A stretch of DNA of 64,000 nucleotides from an uncultured Clostridia bacterium (GTDB lineage Bacteria; Bacillota; Clostridia; Christensenellales; Aristaeellaceae): positions 124,001 through 188,000 of the forward strand of contig CAKUKE010000003.1 in NCBI GenBank assembly GCA_934662505.1. Direction: 5' to 3'. The position numbers were made by a program, and so were the translations under genes. A model generated the notes under the pieces. The model ran no database searches. It had not been told where the DNA came from and saw only the letters and a list, made by a program, of their open reading frames with translations. Of this stretch, positions 15,583 to 24,562 are shown in pieces. The stretch's first letter is position 1. The number at the start of each line of letters is the position of its first letter.

Positions 15583-16374
15583 TTACATATCCGGCCGGCA
15601 GAAAAAACGCGTTACAGGGCCGGGTCGGTCATCCGGGACGGCAGTCTCTACGCCCATCAGCCGGGCGGCGATCCGGTCAAAGGCCGCACGCACCCGCCGG
15701 TCTCCGCAATGGTAGGCGGTCTGGTGCCGCAGCAGCCCTGTGTACACCCGCGGGCTGTCCGGCACGGCACCCAGCAGGGGCATATCCAACGTTTCGGCAA
15801 GGGTCTGGGGGGCGGCCATGACGCCCTGCCGCACCAGACGCCGATCCGTCCGGTTGCAGATCAGGTACGGGTGCAGTTTGCCCCTTTCGCTCAGCAGCTG
15901 CGCGACCCGTTCCGCATCCCGCAGGGCAATATCGTCCGGCGTCGCCACCAGAATAAACTCGCCCAGCGTTTCCAGATTGATTTTCAGGCTGCGTCCCACG
16001 CCGGCAGGGCAGTCCACCAGTACGATGTCGTGGCTGCGCTTGAGCGCCTCCACCACCCGGCACACGTCCTTGGGGCGGATCTGAGAGGCGCGGGTCATCT
16101 GGGAGGCGGCCAGCAGCCGCACCCCCGGCGCTCCGGGCGCAGCGTAGAGCGCGTCCTCCAGCTCGCAGCGCCTGTCCATCACGTCGGCAAAGTCGTACAC
16201 CACCCGATCCTGCAAATTCAGCATCAGGTCGGCGCAGCGCAGTCCCACGTCCGCATCCATTAGCGCCACCCGAGCGCCCCGGGCGCAGAGCGCCTGCGCC
16301 AGCGATACGGCAATGGTGCTTTTCCCCACGCCACCCTTACCGGATGCAATGAGAAAACATTCGCCCATATCCAT
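15583..16374 (-). CDS. minD: MinD-like ATPase (ParA/MinD superfamily)
   Basis: A 263-residue P-loop ATPase. The deviant Walker A is GKGGVGKST (residues ~12-20), A' is LMDADVGLRCADLML, and Walker B is HDIVLVDCPAGVGRS. The RNxKGGVGKTT/DxxxGLR pattern and gene context fit MinD, which dimerises on the membrane to position division. The C-terminus (VTRFFCRPDM) might act as a short amphipathic membrane anchor, weaker than usual. No minC or minE lies here; the gene sits between PBP2 and rodA, 16 nt after the PBP2 stop. A related FlhG-like or elongation-specific role cannot be excluded. Confidence 0.85.
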   Translation of the reverse strand: MDMGECFLIASGKGGVGKSTIAVSLAQALCARGARVALMDADVGLRCADLMLNLQDRVVYDFADVMDRRCELEDALYAAPGAPGVRLLAASQMTRASQIRPKDVCRVVEALKRSHDIVLVDCPAGVGRSLKINLETLGEFILVATPDDIALRDAERVAQLLSERGKLHPYLICNRTDRRLVRQGVMAAPQTLAETLDMPLLGAVPDSPRVYTGLLRHQTAYHCGDRRVRAAFDRIAARLMGVETAVPDDRPGPVTRFFCRPDM

Positions 16375-16390
16375 CGTCCTCTCCGTTTTT

Positions 16391-18982
16391 TTACGGGGTC
16401 AACTGGTTGCCGCCGGGCAGCGCGATGCTTTCCTCCACCTTGTTCAGTTCGTCCAGATACCAGGTCAGGAAATCGCGTGCAGCCAGCGTGCTGTGAGAAC
16501 CGGCGTAGCCGTTGGGAATAAAGGATACAATAGCGATCTTGGGATCGTCCTTGGGCGCCAGACAGACGAACCAGGCGTTGTTTTCCAGATCCAGCTTGAT
16601 GCCGCCGATGGTCACCTGAGACGTCCCCGTCTTTCCCATGATCCATTCCTTGGCGGTGTACTTCCAGTTCCTGAAGTATTTGGAGGCAGTACCGCCGTCG
16701 TCAACCACGCCCTCCATTCCCTGTTTGATATACGGCAGATAGGGCTGAGCGTCGTCCAGATAGTTGAACAGGTTGGGGCTGCGCTTGGAGAGCACCTCGC
16801 CGTCGGGGGAAACGATGCTGTCGATGATGTTCACGTTCCACACGTTGCCGTCCGCCAGCGCGCCCACGTAGCGCACCGTCGCCACCGGCGTCAGGATGGT
16901 GATGGACTGACCGATGGCCACCTGCACTTCCTGGCTGCCGCCCCATTTGATGGTGTTGAGGTAGATCCACAGATCGCTCATCAGGGTTCTTTTCAGCACC
17001 ATTTCCCGGGTCATATTCAGTTCGCTCATCAGAATAGGCCGGGCGTTTTCCACCCAGTTGTCCGACGCGGTGTTGAGCGCCATGTCCATCAGCTGCTTGA
17101 CGGCGCGATCCAGACGGGCGGTGTCGTATTCAATGCCGTAGCTGGCGCCGAAATCGGACAAATGCTTCTTGATACGGTTCGCCACGATGATGGGGGTATC
17201 CGTCACCTGTTCCTTGAGGGACACGGTGGGGTCGTACAGGTTCTGCTGACTGCCCACGACCGAACGCAGCTCGCCCGGCAGGTCGATGCCCGTCTTGCTG
17301 GTCAGCCCCATTTTAGCGGAGTATTTGTACAGAAGCTGGTCGCTGGCGTGCTCTCCTTCCGTACCGTAGAGCAGGGAAGCCAGCGTATAGAAAAAGTAGT
17401 TGCAGGAGTTGGTCAGACCTTCCACAATGGTCTGGGAAGAATGATTGGTGTAGTATTTGGTCCAGCACGTCGGCGCGTCCTGTTCGCTGTTGGTGTACAC
17501 CATGAATTTGCCGCCGTCGCTGATCTCCGATTTGGTGGTAAAGCCCGTCACGTCCGAATTGGTCAGGGCCGCAAGGCCCGTCACCATTTTGAAAATGGAA
17601 CCGGGCGCTGCACGGGTCTGCGTGGCATAGTTCATCAGCAGGTTGCGCTCGTCCGTCACGATCTCAGCCGCAGCCTCGCCGCCTGCCACCATGGCGTTCA
17701 GGTCGTAGCTCGGATACTGGGCAGAGGCGATCAGGTTACCCGTATCCACGTCCATCACCAGCAGAACGCCCGTGGAGGCCAGCTGGATGGGATACTCGGT
17801 CCAGTCGCGGCTCTCGATCTTCTCCCGGTTGGTCTCCAGCCATTTGCCGTTCTGCATCTGGCTTTCCTGCTCGTTGCGGATATAATCCACATTCTCGGCA
17901 ATCACCCGTTCAGCCACCTGCTGCGCGTTCACGTCGATGGTCAGCTTGACGGTGTTGCCGTCCTTGGGCTCCGTATAATCCAGCTCGCGGGTAATCTTAC
18001 CGTCCTTATCCTTTTCCACCACCCGGCTGCCCTGCCGCTCGGTAATGCAGGCGGTCAGCCAGCTTTCCATGGTCTTTTCCACGCCGTCCAGACCGATCTT
18101 GTCATTGAGCGCGTAGCCCTGAGGCTGCAGCTCGTCATAGTACCGGGTCGCGTTCTGAATGGCGCCGGTGTAGCCGATGATGGTGGCGGCCAGAGAACCC
18201 CGGGGATAGACCCGCTTCTCCCCCACCTCAATGGCCATGCCCCGCAGGGACATGCTGCGCCCCTCGATTTCGCTGACGGCAGAGAAGGGCACGTCCTCAG
18301 CGATGGTCACGGGGACGGAGTTGAACAGGTTCATCTGCATTTCGTTGTAGATGGCCAGTACCTTCAGGGATGTTTCCTCATCCACCTGAAAAAGCGCCTT
18401 GATGCCCCGGGCTTCGTCGTCCATCAGCCGGTAACGCTGGCAGAGGCGGATGTACATCTGCTCCGGGTCGTCGTATTTTGAACTGGTCAGGCTGTGATTG
18501 GAGCGCCAGCGATCCAGCCGCTTCTGGGTCACTTCCTCGCTGACGCCGCCGCCAAAGTTCAGCTCCCACAGACCGTCGTTTTCATTGCGCTGCAGGGGCG
18601 TGGTCACGCAGATGTCCGCGCCGTATTTGTTCAGAATATCCAGCGTCTCCAGAATGGATTTTGTAAACTCCGCGTAGTCGGTCGGCTTGCTTTCGCTGCT
18701 GGTACGCTGAAAGGTGACGTTGTAAACCACCTCGCTCTTGGCGAGGATTACGCTGTTCGCATCGGTGATCATGCCGCGCAGACCCTTGACGGGGATGGTC
18801 TTCACGCTGCTGACCCCTGCCTTTTGCGCATAGGTCTCACCGTTTTTGATCTGCAGCCCGTACGCGCCGTAAATCAGGTAGCCGAAGCACAGCACCAGGA
18901 TTACAAGAAAGACCAGGTACCGTCCGTTCTGGTTCGCATCCTTGCGTCTGGTTCTCCGTTCTTCGCCGTCTGTTTTCCTCAC
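16391..18982 (-). CDS. mrdA: Penicillin-binding protein 2 (class B transpeptidase for elongation)
   Basis: An 863-residue membrane-anchored transpeptidase that cross-links peptidoglycan in the rod complex. A cytoplasmic basic N-terminus and one transmembrane helix (YLVFLVILVLCFGYLIYGAYG, about residues 23-43) precede a dimerisation domain. The active site has SxxK (SIFK near residue 460), SxN (SCN near 526) and KTG (GKTGTS near 783). It is larger than typical PBP2 (about 630-720), with insertions before the KTG box. It starts with GTG at 18982, with GGGAGGTG upstream, and overlaps the mreD stop by 4 nt. Confidence 0.92.
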   Translation of the reverse strand: MRKTDGEERRTRRKDANQNGRYLVFLVILVLCFGYLIYGAYGLQIKNGETYAQKAGVSSVKTIPVKGLRGMITDANSVILAKSEVVYNVTFQRTSSESKPTDYAEFTKSILETLDILNKYGADICVTTPLQRNENDGLWELNFGGGVSEEVTQKRLDRWRSNHSLTSSKYDDPEQMYIRLCQRYRLMDDEARGIKALFQVDEETSLKVLAIYNEMQMNLFNSVPVTIAEDVPFSAVSEIEGRSMSLRGMAIEVGEKRVYPRGSLAATIIGYTGAIQNATRYYDELQPQGYALNDKIGLDGVEKTMESWLTACITERQGSRVVEKDKDGKITRELDYTEPKDGNTVKLTIDVNAQQVAERVIAENVDYIRNEQESQMQNGKWLETNREKIESRDWTEYPIQLASTGVLLVMDVDTGNLIASAQYPSYDLNAMVAGGEAAAEIVTDERNLLMNYATQTRAAPGSIFKMVTGLAALTNSDVTGFTTKSEISDGGKFMVYTNSEQDAPTCWTKYYTNHSSQTIVEGLTNSCNYFFYTLASLLYGTEGEHASDQLLYKYSAKMGLTSKTGIDLPGELRSVVGSQQNLYDPTVSLKEQVTDTPIIVANRIKKHLSDFGASYGIEYDTARLDRAVKQLMDMALNTASDNWVENARPILMSELNMTREMVLKRTLMSDLWIYLNTIKWGGSQEVQVAIGQSITILTPVATVRYVGALADGNVWNVNIIDSIVSPDGEVLSKRSPNLFNYLDDAQPYLPYIKQGMEGVVDDGGTASKYFRNWKYTAKEWIMGKTGTSQVTIGGIKLDLENNAWFVCLAPKDDPKIAIVSFIPNGYAGSHSTLAARDFLTWYLDELNKVEESIALPGGNQLTP

Positions 18983-19566
18983 AGCATTTCACCTCCCTTG
19001 AACCGCGTCTCCGGGCGGCGATACATGCCCAGCGCAGCCCGGACAGGCGTCATCAGAAGCGCCGCCAGACCCACCGTGTACACCACGTTCAGCAGGGCGC
19101 GGCCGATGTGTCCGAAGGTCAGAGACACGCCGGACAGATAGACATAGGCCAGAAAAATCACATTCATGGACGCGGTCATGCACGCCGCGCACAGCACGAT
19201 GCGCAGCGGCGCAGGCAGGTCGTCCTGCCGTTTTCCCCGTCCCATCACCGCCCGGCGTTCCCGCTGACGGTCGGTCATATCGGCAAACACCTGCGCCCAT
19301 GCCACGGTCAAAACAGGAATGCAGATAACGTACAGTCCCTTGACGGAAGCCAGCATCGCCTCGGTGAGCATACCCGTGATGGCAGCGGCGCAGAAAGCGG
19401 CCTTTTTCCCGCAGGAAACCACCACCACCGCTAAAAAAGCCCATATCACGCTGCCCGTCACGCCCAGAATGGTCAGATTCTCCATCACGCAGGCCTGCAG
19501 CAGGTAGCACAGCACGGCGCCCGGCAGCACCACCAGCATTTTTCGGAAACTGGTTATTGTTTTCAA
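18979..19566 (-). CDS. mreD: Rod-shape-determining membrane protein MreD
   Basis: A small polytopic membrane protein of 195 residues if it starts at the TTG at 19566, preceded by GGGAGGAG; the frame is open 19 codons further. About five hydrophobic helices are seen (LVVLPGAVLCYLLQACV, VIWAFLAVVVVSC, LYVICIPVLTVAWAQVF, and two near the C-terminus). The FxAxxGxxxDxxxxxxxG-like region reads FCAAAITGMLTEAMLASVKGLY. Sequence conservation in MreD is low, so the call rests largely on its place between mreC and PBP2. Confidence 0.85.
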   Translation of the reverse strand: MKTITSFRKMLVVLPGAVLCYLLQACVMENLTILGVTGSVIWAFLAVVVVSCGKKAAFCAAAITGMLTEAMLASVKGLYVICIPVLTVAWAQVFADMTDRQRERRAVMGRGKRQDDLPAPLRIVLCAACMTASMNVIFLAYVYLSGVSLTFGHIGRALLNVVYTVGLAALLMTPVRAALGMYRRPETRFKGGEML

Positions 19567-19738
19567 TGTTCTCCTCCCGGCCGGATTTCTCCGTGCCGCC
19601 CTGTAAAACGACGCAGGAGCCATCCGCAGGTTCAGCCCGGCGGCGTCCTCCGCCGCGCAGGGCAGGTACTACACTGATCGACCCTTCTCCTTCATCACCG
19701 CGGCGCATACCCCGGCATTTCATGCGCCGCCCTTCCGG

Positions 19739-21358
19739 TCATTCATCGTCCTCCACCGTCATGCTGCCCGGGTCAAACGTGGGCGCAGGGGTGGGAGACG
19801 GGGTCGCCGTAGGCACCGCAGTAGGCGTCTGAGTCGCCAGATGATCCGGCGCCTGATACTCAGGCCCCGCATCGGTAGGCGATGCGCCCGGCTCCGTCCC
19901 GGGTTCAGACGCGTCGGGCGTTTCCGTGGGCACGGGCGCGGCGCTTTCGTCCGGCGCAGGGGTCTCCGTGACCGAAGGCGCGTTTGTTGTCGACCCGTTA
20001 AAGCCGCTATCCACGCCCACCTGGAAGGTAGGCTGGGGGCGCGCCGTTACCAGCGGCTCGAACGTTGCCTGCGCCGACTGGGCGCGGTTGACCGCTTCCG
20101 CATAGGTCGGCTGATAACGGTACACCACCACATATTCCAGATGCTGAAAATCCACAATGGGATCCAGCACGATATAGGACATGTTTTCGTCCATACCGCG
20201 GGTACTTTCCCGCACGGTACCGATGGGAATCCCCTTTGGGAATTCCATGCCCACGCCGGAGGTGACGACCACGTCGCCCGGACGGGGCAGGCTGTTGTCC
20301 GGCAGATAGTACATGCGGCACCGGGGCTCGCCGTCCGTTGCCAGCGCGCCCTTGACCGCGCCCTGATCCCGGCTGGACTGGATCATGCCGAACACGGTAG
20401 CGTCGTTATCAATGATACAACGCACCTTCGCCGTGTTTTTTTCCACGTCGTAGGTGTAGCCCACCAGACCGCCGCTGGACACCACGGCCATATAATCGCT
20501 GACCCCCTGATTCTGCCCCACGTTGATGGTCAGCACGGAGAAATAGTTGCCCGTGTCATGGCCGATCACGTCCGCAGGCTGGGGGTTCAGGTCGGTATTG
20601 CGGTTCATTTCATCCATCAGGTCGTACAGCTGGTTCACCTGACGCTTGTATTCCTCTGCCATGGCCGCCTCGCTGGCCAGATCGTCCAGCTTGAGCAGCA
20701 GCTGCTCGTATTCATATTCAATATTGCCGCGCACCTTCAGCGCGCGCAGGTAGCTGGTGGCGCTGTCCACCACGGAAGAAAAGGCCTGCTGAACAGGGGT
20801 AATGATGGAGGTCACCAGTTTGCCCGGTTTGCTCAGGGCGGACACGTCCACAAAGTTGGCCACCGCCATGACCGCGACCCCCATGAACAGCACCGCTACC
20901 AGCGCAATGACCGCCAGACGCTTGATAAATCCGCGCTTTTCCGCGCCCGCGTCCGCGTCGTTCTGCCGCTTGCGGGCAGTGCGCCGTCCCGTCTTTTCTT
21001 CCTCGTCGCTCTCTCCGTTGTTCTTTTTGTCTGCCGAGCCGGTTTTTTTCTTCAGGTTGCGAAGCAGGCCTTTCTTCGGCGCTTCCTCCTCTGCCCCCCA
21101 CGCCGCTTCCTCCTGCTGCTGACGGCGGGATTTGACAAAGCGGGGCGCATGTTTTTTTTCTTCTTCCTCCGGGAAGGCGGACACGGTCTTTTCTTTTTTA
21201 CGCGGCAGCTCCGCATCAAAAAATACCGTCCTTTTTTCCTCCGCAGCCCCATCGAAAAAACTGTTTTTCTCCTTCATAACAGACGGTTCTTCACCAGCTG
21301 CGGAGGACGTATCCTGCGCCGCGGGGCGCTTGAAAATATCGTCGTTCTGCCTTGCCAT
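19739..21358 (-). CDS. mreC: Cell-shape protein MreC with long N- and C-terminal extensions
   Basis: A 539-residue bitopic protein of the elongation complex. The conserved part runs from a transmembrane helix (LAVIALVAVLFMGVAVMAVANF, ~144-165), through a coiled coil (~205-250), to two beta-barrel domains with NVGQNQGVSDYMAVVSSGGLVGYT, VVTSGVGMEFPKGIPIGTV and LEYVVVYRYQ. MreC is usually about 280 residues. Here the cytoplasmic N-terminus is about 140 residues, highly charged with Lys/Glu runs and a repeated FFD motif, and the C-terminus adds ~120 residues rich in Pro, Thr, Glu and Ala. AAAGGAG precedes the ATG. It lies between mreB and mreD. Confidence 0.9.
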   Translation of the reverse strand: MARQNDDIFKRPAAQDTSSAAGEEPSVMKEKNSFFDGAAEEKRTVFFDAELPRKKEKTVSAFPEEEEKKHAPRFVKSRRQQQEEAAWGAEEEAPKKGLLRNLKKKTGSADKKNNGESDEEEKTGRRTARKRQNDADAGAEKRGFIKRLAVIALVAVLFMGVAVMAVANFVDVSALSKPGKLVTSIITPVQQAFSSVVDSATSYLRALKVRGNIEYEYEQLLLKLDDLASEAAMAEEYKRQVNQLYDLMDEMNRNTDLNPQPADVIGHDTGNYFSVLTINVGQNQGVSDYMAVVSSGGLVGYTYDVEKNTAKVRCIIDNDATVFGMIQSSRDQGAVKGALATDGEPRCRMYYLPDNSLPRPGDVVVTSGVGMEFPKGIPIGTVRESTRGMDENMSYIVLDPIVDFQHLEYVVVYRYQPTYAEAVNRAQSAQATFEPLVTARPQPTFQVGVDSGFNGSTTNAPSVTETPAPDESAAPVPTETPDASEPGTEPGASPTDAGPEYQAPDHLATQTPTAVPTATPSPTPAPTFDPGSMTVEDDE

Positions 21359-21410
21359 AAAGCTCCTTTACACGGCCCGCTCAGGGCGCATCCGGCCGAC
21401 AGGCCGTCTC

Positions 21411-22454
<1,044 letters not shown>

Positions 22455-22478
22455 ATATATCAACCATCCTGTCTTATG

Positions 22479-23054
22479 TCATTTTATCAGCCCATAGGGC
22501 AGAAGCAATTCTCTCACCGTCGCCATGGGCAGCCCGACCACGCAGGAAAAGCTGCCCTCCACCCGGCGCACAAACATGCCGCCCGCGCCCTGCACGGCGT
22601 AGGCGCCCGCCTTGTCCATGGGCTCACCGGTGGAAACATACCAGTCGATGGCTTCCTCTGTCAGGGGATCAAACAGTATCCGCGCCATCTCCGACCGGGT
22701 CTGGCACGCGCCCCCGGCGTGCACACACACGCCCGTATACACCTCGTGCCACCGTCCCGAAAGGGCGCGCAGCATATCCCGCGCCTCTCCGGCATTTTTC
22801 GGCTTGCCCAGCACCCGTTTTTCACAGGGCAGGTAAACCAGCGTATCGGCGGACAAAACCAGCGCGTCCGGGCGCAGCCCGGCCACCGCCGCACCCTTGC
22901 GGCGCGCATTCTCCACCGTAATGAAACCCGGGTCGCCCTCGTTCACCTCCGGTGCGTCGGAAACGACCGTCGTAAAGGGGACGCCCGCAGAGGCCAGCAG
23001 TTCGCGCCGCCGGGGCGACGCAGAGGCCAGAATGACTTCCATGTGCTTTTGCAT
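22479..23054 (-). CDS. maf: Maf-family nucleotide pyrophosphatase
   Basis: A 191-residue nucleoside triphosphate pyrophosphatase of the Maf/YhdE family, which removes non-canonical nucleotides such as dTTP/UTP analogues and is linked to septation in Bacillus. Signatures: VILASASPRRRELLASAGV at the start (substrate loop), VLSADTLVYL with the catalytic Asp, the GEARDMLRALSGRWHEVYTGV motif, and the C-terminal SFSCVVGLPMATVRELL. The ATG at 23054 sits very close to GGAGAAGG; an in-frame ATG four codons later (23042) is an equally reasonable start. It is the first gene of the elongation operon. Confidence 0.93.
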   Translation of the reverse strand: MQKHMEVILASASPRRRELLASAGVPFTTVVSDAPEVNEGDPGFITVENARRKGAAVAGLRPDALVLSADTLVYLPCEKRVLGKPKNAGEARDMLRALSGRWHEVYTGVCVHAGGACQTRSEMARILFDPLTEEAIDWYVSTGEPMDKAGAYAVQGAGGMFVRRVEGSFSCVVGLPMATVRELLLPYGLIK

Positions 23055-23143
23055 CCTTCTCCGCCGCAGCGGCGGCCATGCGCCGCTCTCGCAGGGGGCG
23101 CTTCATGCATGCGTACGCCAAAAAAGCATACGTCTGCTTGTGC

Positions 23144-23152
23144 ATTATACCA
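23144..23152 (-). promoter_or_regulatory. Extended -10 promoter of the maf-mre operon
   Basis: Minus-strand TGGTATAAT, an extended -10 without a good -35 hexamer, about 90 nt upstream of maf. Confidence 0.55.
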
Positions 23153-23467
23153 TATCCCCGGGCGTTCGTACAGATTTTTTTCCGCCTTTCTCCCGCCAAC
23201 TTTCACATGAGACGTAAATTTTGCATGAAAACGGCCGCCTGTACCGACCCGTTTCTTTTCATTCCGCATGCCTCTTTTACCGTTTTTTGGCCTGCCCATT
23301 CCGTCCGTTTCCGCTTCATTTTATTGCAATTCAGCATTGGTTTTTCCAGATTTTACATGATGCAAACAATCCTTCTTCAACGGAACAACATTCCGCCATT
23401 CCATTTTTTCTCTCACCCGCCGCAGAAGAAGGGGATGTCTCTGGGCAGACCATTCTGAACGCTGCTG
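23153..23467. other. Intergenic region without recognised genes
   Basis: Relatively T-rich on the plus strand. Open frames here translate to low-complexity Phe/His/Pro-rich peptides with no ribosome sites. No RNA element was recognised. Confidence 0.5.
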
Positions 23468-23743
23468 TCATGTTCCATATCCGGCCTCATAAACAGGAAA
23501 ATCTTCATAAAAAAACGCCTGTATGCCGCCGGCGCTTCTCCCGACGTGCGCCTTGCCCGGTTTCGTTAGCACGTCGATCGTGCCCTCGGCTCGGAGCACA
23601 CCATTCTCATATAGAAGCGACCGTTGTCCGCCTCGAACGCACCCATACTGGAAGCCCTCTCCGATCTGCCGGCAGTCACCTGCTGGGATCGCAGCATTCG
23701 GAACGGTCAGGCCGTCATCGTCGAAAAGTAACGCTGTTTTCAT
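23468..23743 (-). CDS. Hypothetical 91-residue protein (uncertain)
   Basis: A frame starting with MKTALLFDDDGL and ending in FFYEDFPVYEAGYGT. Its amino-acid make-up looks protein-like, with balanced charged and aromatic residues and a tail rich in Tyr and Phe. A weak AAGGAA lies 15 nt upstream of the ATG at 23743, so translation is uncertain. It is downstream of the pcp terminator and may use a TTGACA-like sequence just before it. Two possible hairpins surround its upstream region. No family is recognised; it could be a decayed gene remnant. Confidence 0.3.
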   Translation of the reverse strand: MKTALLFDDDGLTVPNAAIPAGDCRQIGEGFQYGCVRGGQRSLLYENGVLRAEGTIDVLTKPGKAHVGRSAGGIQAFFYEDFPVYEAGYGT

Positions 23744-23772
23744 TTTAAAAAAACTGTCAATTCCTTCTTTGA

Positions 23773-23798
23773 GCCGCCGTTTACCCGGCGGCTTTTTT
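23773..23798 (+). terminator. Orphan plus-strand terminator-like hairpin
   Basis: A 7-bp GC-perfect stem (GCCGCCG/CGGCGGC) with six T residues after it on the plus strand. No recognised plus-strand gene ends here. It may instead act as a 5' hairpin for the small minus-strand ORF. Confidence 0.45.
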
Positions 23799-23845
23799 GA
23801 TAAAAAAAGAAGCCCTCTCCCCGGCTGCACCACTGGAAAGGACTT
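23799..23845 (-). terminator. Intrinsic terminator of the ABC transporter-pcp operon
   Basis: Minus strand: 11-bp stem (AAGTCCTTTCC with GGAGAGGGCTT, two G-T pairs) followed by CTTTTTTTATC, about 125 nt after the pcp stop. Confidence 0.65.
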
Positions 23846-23968
23846 CCTGATATTTTCTTTGAACAGGCAGCTAACAATCCGTACATTTTCTGCGCAAGCT
23901 GCGGCATGAAAGGGCAAACGCCTGACCGCTCACGATAGCCTGCGCGTTTTCTGCGCAATCCGTCCCCT

Positions 23969-24556
23969 TTACAATACCGTCAGCGCCGCTTCCAGCGCAT
24001 CGATCATCGCCCGGAGGGGCAGGGAGGGGCGGTCGCTGCCCGCCGCCTGTTCCGGCAGGAAGGGGACGTGGACAAACCCGCACCGGGGGCCTTCCCTGCC
24101 CGCCTGCAAAAGCGCGCCGTAGAGCACCCGGTTGCATACGTACAGCCCGGCGGACAGGCTCCTTCCCGCCGGCACCCCGGCCTGCCGCATGGCCTGCACC
24201 ATCGCCTCCACGGGAACGGTCGCAAACAGGGCGTCCGGCCCGTCGGGAGCGATCTTTTCATCGTGCGGCTGAACGCCCTCGTTATCCGGAATGGACGCGT
24301 CCATCAGGTTCACGCCCAGCAGCTCCACCGTCATTTTATCCCGCCCGCCTGCCTGTCCGGTGCACAGCACCGCATCCGGCTTTTCCTGTGCCATCAGGCG
24401 GCTCAGCACCGTCATGCTGCCCCGGAAGGTCACGGGCAGAAGCGCCCGCACCACCGTCATACGCGCCGGCTCGCGCACACCCTGCACCATCTGCCAGGAA
24501 GGGTTGACCGTCTGCCCGCCAAAGGGCTCAAACCCCGTCAGCAAGATTCTTTTCAT
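23969..24556 (-). CDS. pcp: Pyrrolidone-carboxylate peptidase (pyroglutamyl peptidase I)
   Basis: A 195-residue cytoplasmic cysteine peptidase that removes N-terminal pyroglutamate. All signatures are present: ILLTGFEPFGG at the N-terminus, the CTGQAGGR loop, the NLMDASIPDNEG segment, the catalytic Cys in SAGLYVCNRVLYG near residue 142, and the catalytic His in FVHVPFLPEQ. The length is slightly below the usual ~215. It begins 6 nt after the ABC transporter stop, with GGAGTGACGGGG upstream, so the two are cotranscribed. Confidence 0.95.
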   Translation of the reverse strand: MKRILLTGFEPFGGQTVNPSWQMVQGVREPARMTVVRALLPVTFRGSMTVLSRLMAQEKPDAVLCTGQAGGRDKMTVELLGVNLMDASIPDNEGVQPHDEKIAPDGPDALFATVPVEAMVQAMRQAGVPAGRSLSAGLYVCNRVLYGALLQAGREGPRCGFVHVPFLPEQAAGSDRPSLPLRAMIDALEAALTVL

Positions 24557-24562
24557 ACCCCG

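Noticed and set aside
23221..23748. 175-codon plus-strand ORF in the maf-pcp gap
   Set aside because: Composition is rich in Phe, His, Arg and Ser without motifs and no ribosome site precedes it.
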